Assembly (NCBI GenBank): GCA_016716385.1
Contig: JADJWL010000006.1
Coordinates: 237,240-301,239, forward strand
From: Bryobacterales bacterium
GTDB lineage: Bacteria; Acidobacteriota; Terriglobia; Bryobacterales; Bryobacteraceae
Length of the DNA stretch: 64,000 bases
Direction of reading: 5' to 3'
This document shows positions 8,875-18,114 of this stretch, piece by piece (the first letter of the stretch is position 1; each line of letters starts with the position of its first letter). A program made the translations under genes and the position numbers. The notes beneath the pieces are model-generated. The model saw nothing but the letters and a program-made list of their open reading frames with translations, had not been told where the DNA came from and did no database searches.

Positions 8875-9664
8875 GAACCTTGAGATCGGCCGGCAGAACG
8901 AACAAGTTGTCCGTCAATCCCTGGTTGATCTCCACGCTCTCGGCGAACATCTCGAACACTTTCTCGCCGTCGCGCGTGCGGAGCAGCGTATGCGGCCACA
9001 TGACGCCCCCTCCCACGTCGCGATAGCGGGAAAACGTCGTCACTTCCTCGATCGCGTAGTTCTTGCCGGGCTCTCGCCGCTTGGTCACCTGGCGCACCGG
9101 CAACTTCGTGGAATGGTGAAAGTAGACCGTGACCATCCGGTTGTCGGGATCGGTGAACTCGACCGCCTCAACAGGTTGGTTGTCGACAATATCGGAGCCG
9201 CGCGACTCGGCAAGCAGGCCGGGTTCGCCAAGGCGCATGCGCAGGATGTACAGGGCGTTCCGCAGTGCGCTTTCCTTAAACCGATCGAGATACTCGTCCG
9301 GCAGGGGCCGTGCGCCGCGGAAGGTGATCTCGTGGGCCGTATTCTCGGTCAGGACAATGGCGACATCTTCTTTCTTGCCAAACACCTGCCTCTCGCGCAG
9401 GCCGAAGAAGGCGCGTTCGGGCGGCTCGGGGCGGGTCAGGTATCGCGTGTAGACCACAGCGCGGGCGAGTCCCGACAGCCTCTCGCGGTAGAACGAATAG
9501 AACCGGCCCCGTTCGACGCGATCCTGCATGGCCAGGAATCGCTCGCCGCCCAGCGCCGCCAGCGCCTCGTCCACGACCCGCTTTCCGCGCTCGGCCTGCG
9601 TCTCCGCGCCCGCGACGCCGGCCAGCAGTAGCAACACCCATCCGAGCCGTACAGTCCGCATCAT
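8864..9664 (-). CDS. Secreted outer-membrane-lipoprotein-sorting-like protein
   Basis: 266 residues with a signal peptide (residues 1-20, cleavage after AGA). The body alternates hydrophobic beta-strands (VVYTRYLTRPEPPERAFF, MVTVYFHHSTKLPVRQV) in the way of LolA/LppX-like folds. The adjacent M16 protein carries a similar C-terminal domain. The start ATG 9664 overlaps the stop of that M16 gene (ATGA), so the three genes from 13198 to 8864 form one coupled unit. The role is unknown; a function in lipoprotein or surface-protein handling is inference. Confidence 0.6.
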   Translation of the reverse strand: MMRTVRLGWVLLLLAGVAGAETQAERGKRVVDEALAALGGERFLAMQDRVERGRFYSFYRERLSGLARAVVYTRYLTRPEPPERAFFGLRERQVFGKKEDVAIVLTENTAHEITFRGARPLPDEYLDRFKESALRNALYILRMRLGEPGLLAESRGSDIVDNQPVEAVEFTDPDNRMVTVYFHHSTKLPVRQVTKRREPGKNYAIEEVTTFSRYRDVGGGVMWPHTLLRTRDGEKVFEMFAESVEINQGLTDNLFVLPADLKVLKK

Positions 9665-11715
9665 TCTCTCTTCCCCAACTCTTCTTCCGTCACGCCCGTG
9701 TTGATCCTCACTTCGATGACGTCCACTTCGCTGAACCGGTTCCCCCCGCGCAGCACGACCATGCGCTTCGGGTACCGGATCCCATCCACTGCGACGTATT
9801 CCTCGTAACGCTCCTCGACCGGTCCCTGAGCTGTCGTGTAGGTCTGGCGCCGCGGGAGCCCGCTGGATCGGTCGACGGTCAACTCACTCGCATTACCGTT
9901 CTTGTCCGCGATGGCCACCACGCCGGGGCGCACTTCCGACACGGTCCTCTCCTGGTCGCGGTCGCTCAGCACCAATCCCAGAATCGCCCGGAAAACTTCG
10001 CCGCGCGCCTGATCCAACTGCGGTCCGAGCAGGGGCTGCGAGCCTTGCGGCGATTTCACCCAACCGCCCCGTCCATTGAAGAACGACGCGACCTTGCCGA
10101 ACGGCAGATCCAGTTCCTGCCGCAGGATCGAAGGCCGCAGGTAGCGGTTCACCTGCCGGACCCGCATACCGCCGGCCGTGGGGTCCAGCCGGACGTCCGA
10201 CGTTTGCATGACGTCGCGAACCGCGGCCAGCTTCTCCGCTCCCCCCATCGCTTCCTGGACGCGGGCCAGCAGCGCCTTGCCGCGTGCCGTGGATTCCTCG
10301 GTGACGGCGCGCGACGGTTCGGGGATCCTCAGATCGATCGCCTGCACCGGCCGGCCCAGACCAGCCAGCGGCTTGCCGAACAGCGCCGGTTTGCCCACCA
10401 CGACGAACGTCAGCTTCGTCGTGTCCAGATGCTGCCGGGCGGCGCGCTGGATGTCGGCCGGCGTCACCGCCGCGATCGCCTTCTGGTAGCGGCCCAGGAA
10501 GTCCGCCGGATAGCCATGATAATCCTGGGTCAGCAGCCGGCCGAGCGTCTTCGATTTCGTGTCGAAGTGGAAGACAAATTCGTCGAGCACCCTTTGCCGT
10601 GCGGCCGCCACTTCTGTTTCAGGCGCCGGCTCGGCGCGCAGCCGGGCGATTTCCTGTTCGATGCCGAAGAGCGTCTCCAGGGTCGATAGCGAGCGCGAAT
10701 TTCCGGAAACCCGGAACAAGCCGGGGTGCTCGTAGCCGGCCCCCCACTCGGCCGCGATTTTGTAGGTGTCGCCTTCGCGGGCGCGGAACCGTCGCCCGAG
10801 ACGGCTCTCGGAACCACCCCCGAGAATCGCCGCCATCACTTCAAGAGCCGGATAGTCCTTGTCATCGAAGCGCCCGCCGAGGTGTCCGACCGCGAAGGAT
10901 GTCTGCGTGACGTCGCTCTTTTCCGCCAGGTAGACGCCCGGCGCCGGCTCCGCTTCCACTTTGGGGAAGGGTGGCACGGGCTCCTGTCGAGCCGTCCAGC
11001 CGCCAAAGAGCGATTCGAGCCGGGCGAGCATCGCCGGAGTTTCGAAGTCGCCATAGATCCCCAGGACAACGTTGGCGGGGAAGAAATAACGGCGGTGAAA
11101 AGCCGCCAGGTCGTCGCGCCCGATGCGGTCCAGGTGTTCGTATTCCACCTGCCAGCCGTACGAATTGTCCCTTCCGTAGACGAGCGAGATGAACTCGCGT
11201 GCCGCGATAGCGCCGGCGTCGTCGTTGCGCCGGGCGATCGAGCCGCGGAGCTGCATCTTGACCGATTCGAGTTGCTCGTCGTTGAAGTCCGGGGCGGAGA
11301 GGACATCCCGGAACGCTTCGAGCACGGGATCGAGCCCGCCACGCATCGCGCGGAAGCGCACGATGCCGTTCGTTTCGCCGATGCTGCTCTCTACCGACCC
11401 CGCCACCTCTTCGAGCCGCCGGCCGATCTGGTCCCCAGCCACACCGCCGGCTCCTCCGCTCCGCATGGCCATTCCAGTGAGCATCGCCAGCCCCACCTTG
11501 TCCGGCGGGTCGAAGAGGTTTCCGGTGCGGATCAGCGCCAGTCCGTTGACGGCGGGCAACTCGCGGTCCTCCAGGAGGTAGACTCGCATGCCGTTGGACA
11601 AAGTGACGGCCTTCACGTCGGGAAGACTCGCCGGGCGCAACGGGGGAAACTTCAGATCCTTGGGGTTCTGCGCCGCCAGCGTCATGGCGGCAAGGAAAAG
11701 GATCGCGGCCCTCAC
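9661..11715 (-). CDS. M16-type peptidase homologue fused to a LolA-like C-terminal domain
   Basis: 684 residues: signal peptide (1-15), two M16 lobes (about 30-450; the second has FAVGHLGGRFDDKDYPALEVM), then from about 480 a LolA/LppX-like domain. The zinc-binding HxxEH of active M16 peptidases should sit in the segment LAMLTGMAMRSGG (about residue 77), but no His or Glu is present, so this is the inactive-type partner of a heterodimer. The start is a GTG at 11715 overlapping the upstream stop (GTGA). Likely periplasmic, paired with the upstream homologue. Confidence 0.8.
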   Translation of the reverse strand: MRAAILFLAAMTLAAQNPKDLKFPPLRPASLPDVKAVTLSNGMRVYLLEDRELPAVNGLALIRTGNLFDPPDKVGLAMLTGMAMRSGGAGGVAGDQIGRRLEEVAGSVESSIGETNGIVRFRAMRGGLDPVLEAFRDVLSAPDFNDEQLESVKMQLRGSIARRNDDAGAIAAREFISLVYGRDNSYGWQVEYEHLDRIGRDDLAAFHRRYFFPANVVLGIYGDFETPAMLARLESLFGGWTARQEPVPPFPKVEAEPAPGVYLAEKSDVTQTSFAVGHLGGRFDDKDYPALEVMAAILGGGSESRLGRRFRAREGDTYKIAAEWGAGYEHPGLFRVSGNSRSLSTLETLFGIEQEIARLRAEPAPETEVAAARQRVLDEFVFHFDTKSKTLGRLLTQDYHGYPADFLGRYQKAIAAVTPADIQRAARQHLDTTKLTFVVVGKPALFGKPLAGLGRPVQAIDLRIPEPSRAVTEESTARGKALLARVQEAMGGAEKLAAVRDVMQTSDVRLDPTAGGMRVRQVNRYLRPSILRQELDLPFGKVASFFNGRGGWVKSPQGSQPLLGPQLDQARGEVFRAILGLVLSDRDQERTVSEVRPGVVAIADKNGNASELTVDRSSGLPRRQTYTTAQGPVEERYEEYVAVDGIRYPKRMVVLRGGNRFSEVDVIEVRINTGVTEEELGKRE

Positions 11716-13198
11716 CGGCTCGCCCCCGGCCGCACGGTGTACGCCGCGGTCGCCCGTTCGCGCACGAAGAGGTCGCGGGCGGCCCTCTGGACGTCCTCTG
11801 CACGCACCGCCTCCAAGGCGTCGAGCACCTTGAACAGCGCCTTCCAGTCGCCGTACGATCCCTGGAAGAGCGCCAGAACCTGTGCCAGTCCTGCGTTGCC
11901 CGCCAGTCTCTGGATCACGTTGGCGTGCGCCTTGAGCTTCACGTGCGACAGTTCGGCGTCACTGACGGGCTCGGTCTTGAGTCGCTCCAGCTCCTCGTAG
12001 ACGGCCTGCTCGCTCTCCTCGGCGCTGCGTCCGGGCGCGGGGCGGCGAACAGGACGAACAGACACGGAGCCCCGCCCGCCGGATGTGTGGGCGCTCCGCC
12101 CACCGTGAACGCGACGCGGCGCTCGTTGACCAGCGACCGGTACAATCGCGCCGCCGGCCCGCCGGCAAGAATGGTGCCGATCACATCGAACACAATGTCG
12201 TCCTTGTGGAATTGATCGGGGCGCTTGAAGGCCAGGTAGAGCAGGGGCTGCGAGGGGCTTTCTACCGGCACGCGGCGTTCGGCGGTCTGCTCGGGCTCTG
12301 CCGCGGACACCGGCCGAGGCGGCTGCGTCTTCGGGAGTCGCGCAAAATACTTCGCGGCCAGCCGTTTCACCTCCGGCGGGTCGACGTCTCCCACGATCGC
12401 CATGACCAGGTTCGCCGGTGTGTAGTGCGCGCGGAAGTACGCTTCGGCGTCGGCGGCGCCGAGCCGCGCGATCTCTTCCCCGCTGCCCCCGGACGAACGC
12501 CGGTACGGGTGAGTCGTGAACGCCGCCATCTGCAGAGCCTCGATCAGCCGCACCTGCGGGTTCGAACCGGTCCGCTGCTCGTGCTCCTGCCGCACGGCAT
12601 CCCGCTCTTTGAAGAAGTCCCGGAAGACGGGCCGCAGCAGCCGCTCGGATTCCATCAAGAACCAGAGCTCGATCCGGTTCGCCGGCAGGCTCCACGAGAA
12701 TTCCGTTGCCTCCACGCCTGTTGCGGTGTTGGGTCCCGTGCCGCCGTTCTCCTCGAGCAGGCGGGTGAATTCGTCCGGCTGCGCATGCATCTGGGCGCGA
12801 GTGACGGCCGACTTCAGCCTGCCTTCCAGAACCACGATCTGGCTCGCCGAAGCGTCTGGTTTCGAGCGTTCCGCGTCAAGCGCGGCCCAAGCCTCCTCAA
12901 CGGCGCTGAGGGCCGCTTTCTCGCGCTCCCAGTCCTTCGAACCGATCGCCGGAGTTCCCTTCAACGCGACGCGCCCGGTCAGGTGTGCCATGCCCGCTTT
13001 GCCAGGCGGATCCTGCGCCGAGCCGGACTTGACGTAGGTGTGAAAGGAGACGACCGGGGCGTCCCGGCGCTCCATCACGACGAACTGCAAGCCGTTGTCG
13101 AGAGTGAAGGTCGAGACACGCTTCTCGAAGTCCGCCAGGTTCTGGGCGGACAGCGGAAGCGCCAGAACGGCCGCGATCCAGCGGCCCATACGCGCCAT
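11712..13198 (-). pseudogene. M16 peptidase homologue, frameshifted, with degenerate active site
   Basis: The N-terminal frame runs from ATG 13198 (signal MGRWIAAVLALPLSAQ) through both lobe halves to LFVLFAAPRP. The C-terminal part, RSAEESEQAVYEELERLK to the stop at 11712, is in the neighbouring frame. Adding one base to the ccc run (plus 12033-12035) reads RPGRSAEE and restores a protein of about 495 residues. The C-terminal frame is clearly genuine because its stop overlaps the next gene's GTG. The active-site segment reads GMAHLTGRVALKGT where active relatives have the pattern HxxEH-MAFKGT: the first His remains but Glu and the second His are replaced by Gly and Arg. The gene may be catalytically dead as well as broken. 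Confidence 0.75.
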
Positions 13199-13266
13199 CC
13201 CACCAGCTTAGTACGCCGGGAATGGGGCTGGACAGAACCGCGCGAACCCGTTACCTTGAACGAACG

Positions 13267-14745
13267 ATGCCCACCCTCGAGATGACACGCCGCGGCTTCG
13301 GGCTGGCTCTGGGAGCGGCCGCGGCGGCGCAGACCCACACGGTGCCCCTGGCGATCGGATCCCGCCGCGAGCTGTTCGTCGACCACGAGCTGATCGCCGC
13401 GCTGCGCGGCGCCGAACTGAGGCTGGCGTCGCCCGTGGACGCCGGTCCCGCCATCGAGTTCGACCAGCCGTGGGAGGGCGCCTTCTGCGGCTACTCCACC
13501 GTGATTCACGATGGCGGCTTGTTCCGCCTCTACTACCGCGGCGTCCCGGCCGCGGGCCAGGACGGCAACCAGGGCGAAGTCACCTGCTACGCCGAATCAC
13601 GCGACGGCAGGCGCTTTACGCGCCCCGACCTTGGCCTGTTCGACGTGCTGGGCACGAAGCGGAACAACGTCATCCTCGCCAATCACGCGCCGCTGTCGCA
13701 CAACTTCAGTCCGATGCTCGACACGCGCCCGGGAGTGCCCGCAAGCGAACGGTTCAAGGCGCTGGCCGGGACGCACCGCTCCGGTTTGGTCGCGTTTGTC
13801 TCCGGCGACGGCGTCCGCTGGCGGAAACTGCGCGATGAGCCGGTCCTCAGCCCGCAGCAGTCGATCTCGCACCTCCGGAACATCACTCCCAAGACGTTCG
13901 CGCTCGACTCCCAGAACCTCGCCTTCTGGTCGGGGCACGAAGGCAAGTACGTGCTCTACTACCGCACTTGGCGGGAAATCGGCGGGACCCGCTACCGGTG
14001 GGTCTCGCGCGCCACCAGCCCGGATTTTGTCACATGGTCCGAACTGGCCGAGATGGAGTACGGCGACGCGCCTCCCGAGCACCTCTACACAAACCAGACA
14101 TCGCCGTACTTCCGCGCCCCGCACATCTACACCGGCATCTGCGCCCGCTTCCTGCCCGGACGCCGTGTCCTCAGCGAAGAGCAGGCCGCGGCGCTGCGTG
14201 TCGACCCCGGCTATTACAAGGACTGCTCGGATGCCGTGCTGGTCACGTCCCGCGGCGGCGCCCGGTACACGCGCACGTTCCTCGACGCGTTCCTCCGTCC
14301 CGGCGTTGGTCTGGAGAACTGGGTGTCCCGCTCGAACTACCCGGCCTTAAATCTCGTCCAGACCGGTCCCGCGACGATGTCCTTCTACGTGAACCGGAAC
14401 TACGGCCAGCCAACCGCTTACCTGCGGCGCTACGACCTGCGTCTCGACGGGCTGATCGCGGTCCACGCCGGCTATGCCGGAGGCGAACTGCAAACCAAGC
14501 CACTGACTTTCGAAGGCTCACGGCTGGAATTGAACTTCTCGACCTCGGCCGCCGGTGGCATCCGCGTCGAGATGCAGGACCAGGACGGACGCCCGCTCCC
14601 CGGCCTCGCCCTCAGCGAGGCGCCGGAAGCAATCGGGGATGAGGTGGCGCGCGTCTACCGGGACGTGGGCGCCTTGCGCGGCAAGCCCGTCCGTCTGCGC
14701 TTCGTCCTCAAAGACGCCGATCTCTACTCGTTCCGCTTCGCGTAG
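13267..14745 (+). CDS. Tat-exported glycosidase-like beta-propeller protein
   Basis: 492 residues from ATG 13267 (an alternative start is ATG 13282). The N-terminus MTRRGFGLALGAAAAAQT is a Tat-type signal. The body (RRELFVDHELI, WEGAFCGYSTVIHDGG, FRLYYRG, WVSRATSPDFVTWSE) resembles planctomycete and acidobacterial proteins with a five-bladed GH43/GH32-like propeller, followed by a C-terminal beta-sandwich with GRPLPGLAL. Probably periplasmic carbohydrate-active or carbohydrate-binding; I cannot name catalytic residues with confidence. It is transcribed away from the M16 cluster and not obviously in an operon. Confidence 0.6.
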   Translation: MPTLEMTRRGFGLALGAAAAAQTHTVPLAIGSRRELFVDHELIAALRGAELRLASPVDAGPAIEFDQPWEGAFCGYSTVIHDGGLFRLYYRGVPAAGQDGNQGEVTCYAESRDGRRFTRPDLGLFDVLGTKRNNVILANHAPLSHNFSPMLDTRPGVPASERFKALAGTHRSGLVAFVSGDGVRWRKLRDEPVLSPQQSISHLRNITPKTFALDSQNLAFWSGHEGKYVLYYRTWREIGGTRYRWVSRATSPDFVTWSELAEMEYGDAPPEHLYTNQTSPYFRAPHIYTGICARFLPGRRVLSEEQAAALRVDPGYYKDCSDAVLVTSRGGARYTRTFLDAFLRPGVGLENWVSRSNYPALNLVQTGPATMSFYVNRNYGQPTAYLRRYDLRLDGLIAVHAGYAGGELQTKPLTFEGSRLELNFSTSAAGGIRVEMQDQDGRPLPGLALSEAPEAIGDEVARVYRDVGALRGKPVRLRFVLKDADLYSFRFA

Positions 14746-14776
14746 CGACTGCGGAGCATAGGCTCAGGAGATCAAT

Positions 14777-15005
14777 ATGCTCCCAGAACGGCGAGTACGC
14801 GTATTCCGCAGTGGGCGGAACCAGGCGGTCCGCATCCCGTGCGAGTTCCAACTGGCCGGGCAAAGAGGCTGTCATCCGCAAGCTCTTGGCTGATTTTGCA
14901 ACCGGTCGCGCCGCAGTCGCTGCTGGAGGTCTTCGCCACGCTTCGGCCGCTCGAGCCAATGAACAGGAATTCGTCCGAAAAAACTGGCCGACTTGAGCTT
15001 CCATG
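14777..15005 (+). pseudogene. Degenerate VapB-type antitoxin gene, two frame breaks
   Basis: ATG 14777 follows AGGAG at 6 bases. Frame one gives VFRSGRNQAVRIPCEFQLAG, the swapped-hairpin AbrB/VapB signature. A single extra c near 14861 then moves the reading to KEAVIRKL, and a second shift around 14880-14890 gives LILQPVAPQSLLEVFATL to about 15003. Together these pieces cover a complete VapB antitoxin of about 75 residues. I see no VapC toxin downstream, so this is either a relic or a gene damaged by sequence indels. No other gene is visible in 14746-15108. Confidence 0.6.
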
Positions 15006-15108
15006 GGCAGTTGGCGGGCTGGCGCCAGTGACACCGGTCCGGCACGAAGCCATCGGCAAACATCACTTTTCTCCAAGAGAGAAATGTCAGGGTGCGTGCG
15101 CGGGTCCA

Positions 15109-15348
15109 TCATGTCTGCTCGTAGGCTCGAAGGAACTCGTCTCTCCCAATACGGGCCTGAGTCAGAATCGTTCGGAGCGTTGATGCCTTGATCGTCGAGT
15201 GATTCGGCATGGTAAGAGTGTCTGAGCCTCCCTCAGGGCGGGCACGCCGCATCGCGAGATGCTCGGCCTCACGAACCATCTCAAAGCCAAGTGTCCGAAA
15301 CGCGGCGATCACTCGAACCTTGGGAGCATCAACCGGGAATTTGGCCAT
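15109..15348 (-). CDS. hicA: HicA-family toxin (mRNA interferase)
   Basis: 79 residues. The YcfA/HicA fold is recognisable: VDAPKVRVIAAFRTLGFEMVREAEHLAMRR, with the His of the active strand in EHLAM, then LTMPNHSTIKASTLRTIL and a final helix typical of the long HicA subgroup. HicA toxins are dsRBD-like ribonucleases that cleave mRNA. Its start overlaps the antitoxin stop by one base (TGATG), giving translational coupling. The order antitoxin-toxin is the reverse of the classical hicA-hicB order. Confidence 0.85.
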   Translation of the reverse strand: MAKFPVDAPKVRVIAAFRTLGFEMVREAEHLAMRRARPEGGSDTLTMPNHSTIKASTLRTILTQARIGRDEFLRAYEQT

Positions 15349-15578
15349 CAGGCGGAGATCGTCGCCTCCGCGATGAAGGCTTCGATGAGGGCGGTGTCGT
15401 CTCCCAATGCTTCATCGCCAAAGGTCTCGATGTGGAATCTGATCGCTGACTTCACGTCGGCGAGAGCCTCTTCGTAGGTGTCGCCTTCGCCAACGACGGT
15501 CCCCTTCACCCCAAGCGGGTAGGCCACGTACCCATCGACGTGCTTCTCTACGATGATCTTGAATTGCCGCGCTGCCAT
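15348..15578 (-). CDS. hicB: HicB-family antitoxin
   Basis: 76 residues from ATG 15578. The partial RNase-H-like fold of HicB is seen: FKIIVEKHVDGYVAYPLGVKGTVVGEGDTYEEALADVKSAIRFHI. No separate DNA-binding domain follows, so this belongs to the short HicB group. It should neutralise the downstream HicA. The 135 bases to the next gene hold no visible feature. Confidence 0.8.
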   Translation of the reverse strand: MAARQFKIIVEKHVDGYVAYPLGVKGTVVGEGDTYEEALADVKSAIRFHIETFGDEALGDDTALIEAFIAEATISA

Positions 15579-15713
15579 TCCTGCCTGAAGTCTACCACCG
15601 GACACCGCGTTCGTGGGTGCTTCCAAGAGCGACCGGCAAGCGGCATCGCGTAGTTGTTCGATCGCGGCCAGTACCGGCAGTTTCGGAGTGCCGGATACGC
15701 CGCGCCGGCGCGC

Positions 15714-16025
15714 TTACTCTTCGACTTTGCAGGTCGGTGCGATCTGGCGGTAGCGCCGGACCCGCACGGTCTTGAGATCTTCCGCCCAGGTGCCGGTCAC
15801 GGCGACCTGCGTTCCGACATGCTTGGCGAACTGCTGCTTGGGGAAGCCGACCGGCTCCAGGATCACGATGATCTGACGTTCCATCAGATCCTTCAGCACA
15901 TAATCGGGGCCTTCCTGGTCCAGGCAGCCCTGCACGGAGGCGGGCTTGCCCGCGACGCGCTCCTCGCCGGCCGCGAGCACGGCCGGCAGCAACAGCACCA
16001 GCAGTATCAGGATGACGATCCGCAT
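15714..16025 (-). CDS. Small secreted OB-fold-like protein
   Basis: 103 residues: a signal peptide (MRIVILILLVLLLPAVLAAG) and then ASVQGCLDQEGPDYVLKD, QVAVTGTWAEDLKTVRVRRY and a final CKVEE. The pattern 'C-L...Y-L...V-x-V-x-G' resembles small acidobacterial periplasmic proteins with an OB-type barrel. A strong GGAGG lies about 8 bases before ATG 16025. It is 16 bases downstream of the amidase gene and probably co-transcribed with it. Function unknown. Confidence 0.65.
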   Translation of the reverse strand: MRIVILILLVLLLPAVLAAGEERVAGKPASVQGCLDQEGPDYVLKDLMERQIIVILEPVGFPKQQFAKHVGTQVAVTGTWAEDLKTVRVRRYRQIAPTCKVEE

Positions 16026-16041
16026 GAGCGGCCTCCTTCCT

Positions 16042-17400
16042 TTACCGGGCGTCGGCAGCGTTTGCGACTTCGTAATGGCTGAGGGTCTCGGCGTACTTCG
16101 CCACGCCCTGGTACAAGGCCTCGGCGAGCGTCTGGCGATGGCTAGCCTTGGCCAGCAGCGCTTCCTCGGCCGGATTGCTGACAAAGCCGATCTCCACCAG
16201 GACGGACGGCATCGTCGCGCCCAGCAACACGACAAACGGGGCCTTCTTCACACCCCGGTTGCGGGCCTTTGGGTTGGACTTGCGCGCCATCTGGTAGAGG
16301 GCGTTCTGGACGCTGGTGGCAAATTCCCGCGATTCCAGAATCTTATCGTTCAGGGTGATCTTCTGAATGATGTCGGTCAGTTCGTGGATCGACTTGTTCG
16401 ACGTCGCGTTCTCCCGCGCCGCAATCTGCAGTTCCGCGCGGGACGTCGTCAGATTCAGATAGTAGGTTTCGACTCCGGAGACCGAGGCATACGGCGACGA
16501 ATTCGCGTGAATCGACAGGAAGAGGTCGGCTTTGCGGTCGTTCGCCATGGCCGTGCGGGCCTCCAGCGGGACAAATGCGTCCTCACTTCTAGTGTAGACA
16601 ACCTCGGCCCCCAGCCGCTCCTCGATGAGCGCTCCCACTCGCTTGGCGAGGTCGAGCGTCAGTTCCTTCTCGACGACGCCCTTCTTTCCCGTTGAGCCGT
16701 GGTCATGGCCGCCGTGTCCGGGATCGATCACGACGCGGCCCAGTTTCAGCCCCAGGGCGCGAATCAGGGAGTTGCCGTTCTTCGGAAGCCGGGCGGCGGT
16801 CGCGACGGGCGGAGTCGGCGCCGGCGTGGCAGCAGGTTCCGGTTCGGCTGCCGCAGCCGTGGCCGTGAGGGTGGCCAGTTCGGCTGCTGCGAGGTCCGCG
16901 GCGGACATCTCCTCCGGCATCGTCCCCTTCGCGGCGACGCGTTCGGGCCGCGCGGGAGGCGCTTCGGTAATCTCCGGGAGTTCCCGCGCCTGGCCCGCCG
17001 GGCGCAGTTCGATCATCAGCCGGTGCGGATTCTTGACCATCGCCGCCGAAAACTCCACCGGCTGCTTCAGATCCAGGACCACCCGGGTCACCCGCCGCTG
17101 GTTCTCCCCGACGCGGATCTGCCGGATCAGCGGGTCCGTGACGGGAATCGCGTGGATGCCCTTCGTGGGCATTCCGGAGACTGCGCCGGCAATGTCGAAG
17201 AAGAGGCGTTCGGGGCTGGCGAGGCGGTCGGTCTTGAAGGTGAACTCCCCCGTCACTTCAACCGCGATTCGCGTCATGTCCGTGAGGGACCAGTGGCGCA
17301 CGGAAGACACCCGCGCCGTCTTGGAGCGCGGCGGCTCCGTTTGCGCTGCCTGGGGGAGGGACAGCGCGAAACAAACGACCGGAATCAGGGCATGACGCAT
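16042..17400 (-). CDS. N-acetylmuramoyl-L-alanine amidase with AMIN domain (AmiC-like)
   Basis: 452 residues: signal peptide, AMIN domain (about 30-135, TRIAVEVTGEF, RVTRVVLDL), a Pro/Ala-rich linker (about 145-205), then Amidase_3. Zinc ligands and catalytic residues are in IDPGHGGHDHG, GVVEKELTLDLA, LFLSIHANSS and SVLVEIGFVSN. It cleaves the amide bond between MurNAc and the stem peptide during cell separation; AMIN targets it to the septum. The next upstream gene is a lytic transglycosylase 8 bases away, forming a wall-remodelling pair. Confidence 0.92.
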   Translation of the reverse strand: MRHALIPVVCFALSLPQAAQTEPPRSKTARVSSVRHWSLTDMTRIAVEVTGEFTFKTDRLASPERLFFDIAGAVSGMPTKGIHAIPVTDPLIRQIRVGENQRRVTRVVLDLKQPVEFSAAMVKNPHRLMIELRPAGQARELPEITEAPPARPERVAAKGTMPEEMSAADLAAAELATLTATAAAAEPEPAATPAPTPPVATAARLPKNGNSLIRALGLKLGRVVIDPGHGGHDHGSTGKKGVVEKELTLDLAKRVGALIEERLGAEVVYTRSEDAFVPLEARTAMANDRKADLFLSIHANSSPYASVSGVETYYLNLTTSRAELQIAARENATSNKSIHELTDIIQKITLNDKILESREFATSVQNALYQMARKSNPKARNRGVKKAPFVVLLGATMPSVLVEIGFVSNPAEEALLAKASHRQTLAEALYQGVAKYAETLSHYEVANAADAR

Positions 17401-17408
17401 GGCGTCCT

Positions 17409-18086
17409 TTATCGTACGGACCGGTAATGCTCCCGGCCCTCGGCATCCACGACAACCTCGATTGTCGGTTTCGCCGGCGGCGGGACTGGAACGGCCCGGC
17501 TGCGGGCCGATTCGAGCCGCTGACCCACCTTGCGAACATAGTCACGGGTTTCCGGGTAGGGCGGCACGCCCCGGTAGCGCGCCACGGCGCCTTCGCCGGC
17601 GTTGTAGGCGGCGAGGGCCAGTTTCTCGTCCCCGCCGTACAGGTCCAGAAGATACTTCAAATACCGCACGCCGCCCTCCAGATTCTGGGCCGGGTCGAAC
17701 GGATTGGCGACGCCGAACCGCCGCGCGGTGGCGGGAATCAGTTGCATCAGACCCTGCGCGCCTTTGGGCGACACCGCGTGGGTGTTGTACCGGCTCTCGA
17801 CATGAATCACGGATTCGACCAGTGAGGGTTCCACGTCGTGCCGTTTCGCCGTATCTTCCGCCAGCGATCGCAGACGTTCCGGCGACCGGCTGGGTGGTCT
17901 GGGGGCGATTACGCGGCGCACCAGGCGTCCGCTGCGCGCGTCTGCGCGCACCGTTGTCACAGCCTGCGGTGCGGACGGGCCGGGCACACTTGCCCCATGG
18001 AGGGCGATCGCCACGAACCCTATCATCGCACATCTAAAACAAGCATGCATGATCGTGTTTCGAACACTCAGCCATCCGCGCGTCAT
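17409..18086 (-). CDS. Lytic transglycosylase, SLT family
   Basis: 225 residues; ATG 18050 is an alternative start giving 213. N-terminal membrane or signal segment (CAMIGFVAIALHGAS), then the SLT domain: VESVIHVESRYNTHAVSPKG with catalytic Glu in HVES, GLMQLIPATARRFGV, NLEGGVRYLKYLL and ALAAYNAGEGAV. The reaction is 1,6-anhydro cleavage of the glycan strand. A short C-terminal tail follows. It lies directly upstream of the amidase gene. Confidence 0.88.
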   Translation of the reverse strand: MTRGWLSVRNTIMHACFRCAMIGFVAIALHGASVPGPSAPQAVTTVRADARSGRLVRRVIAPRPPSRSPERLRSLAEDTAKRHDVEPSLVESVIHVESRYNTHAVSPKGAQGLMQLIPATARRFGVANPFDPAQNLEGGVRYLKYLLDLYGGDEKLALAAYNAGEGAVARYRGVPPYPETRDYVRKVGQRLESARSRAVPVPPPAKPTIEVVVDAEGREHYRSVR

Positions 18087-18114
18087 CCCAGTATAGCCCT
18101 GCTATCATCAGGGC

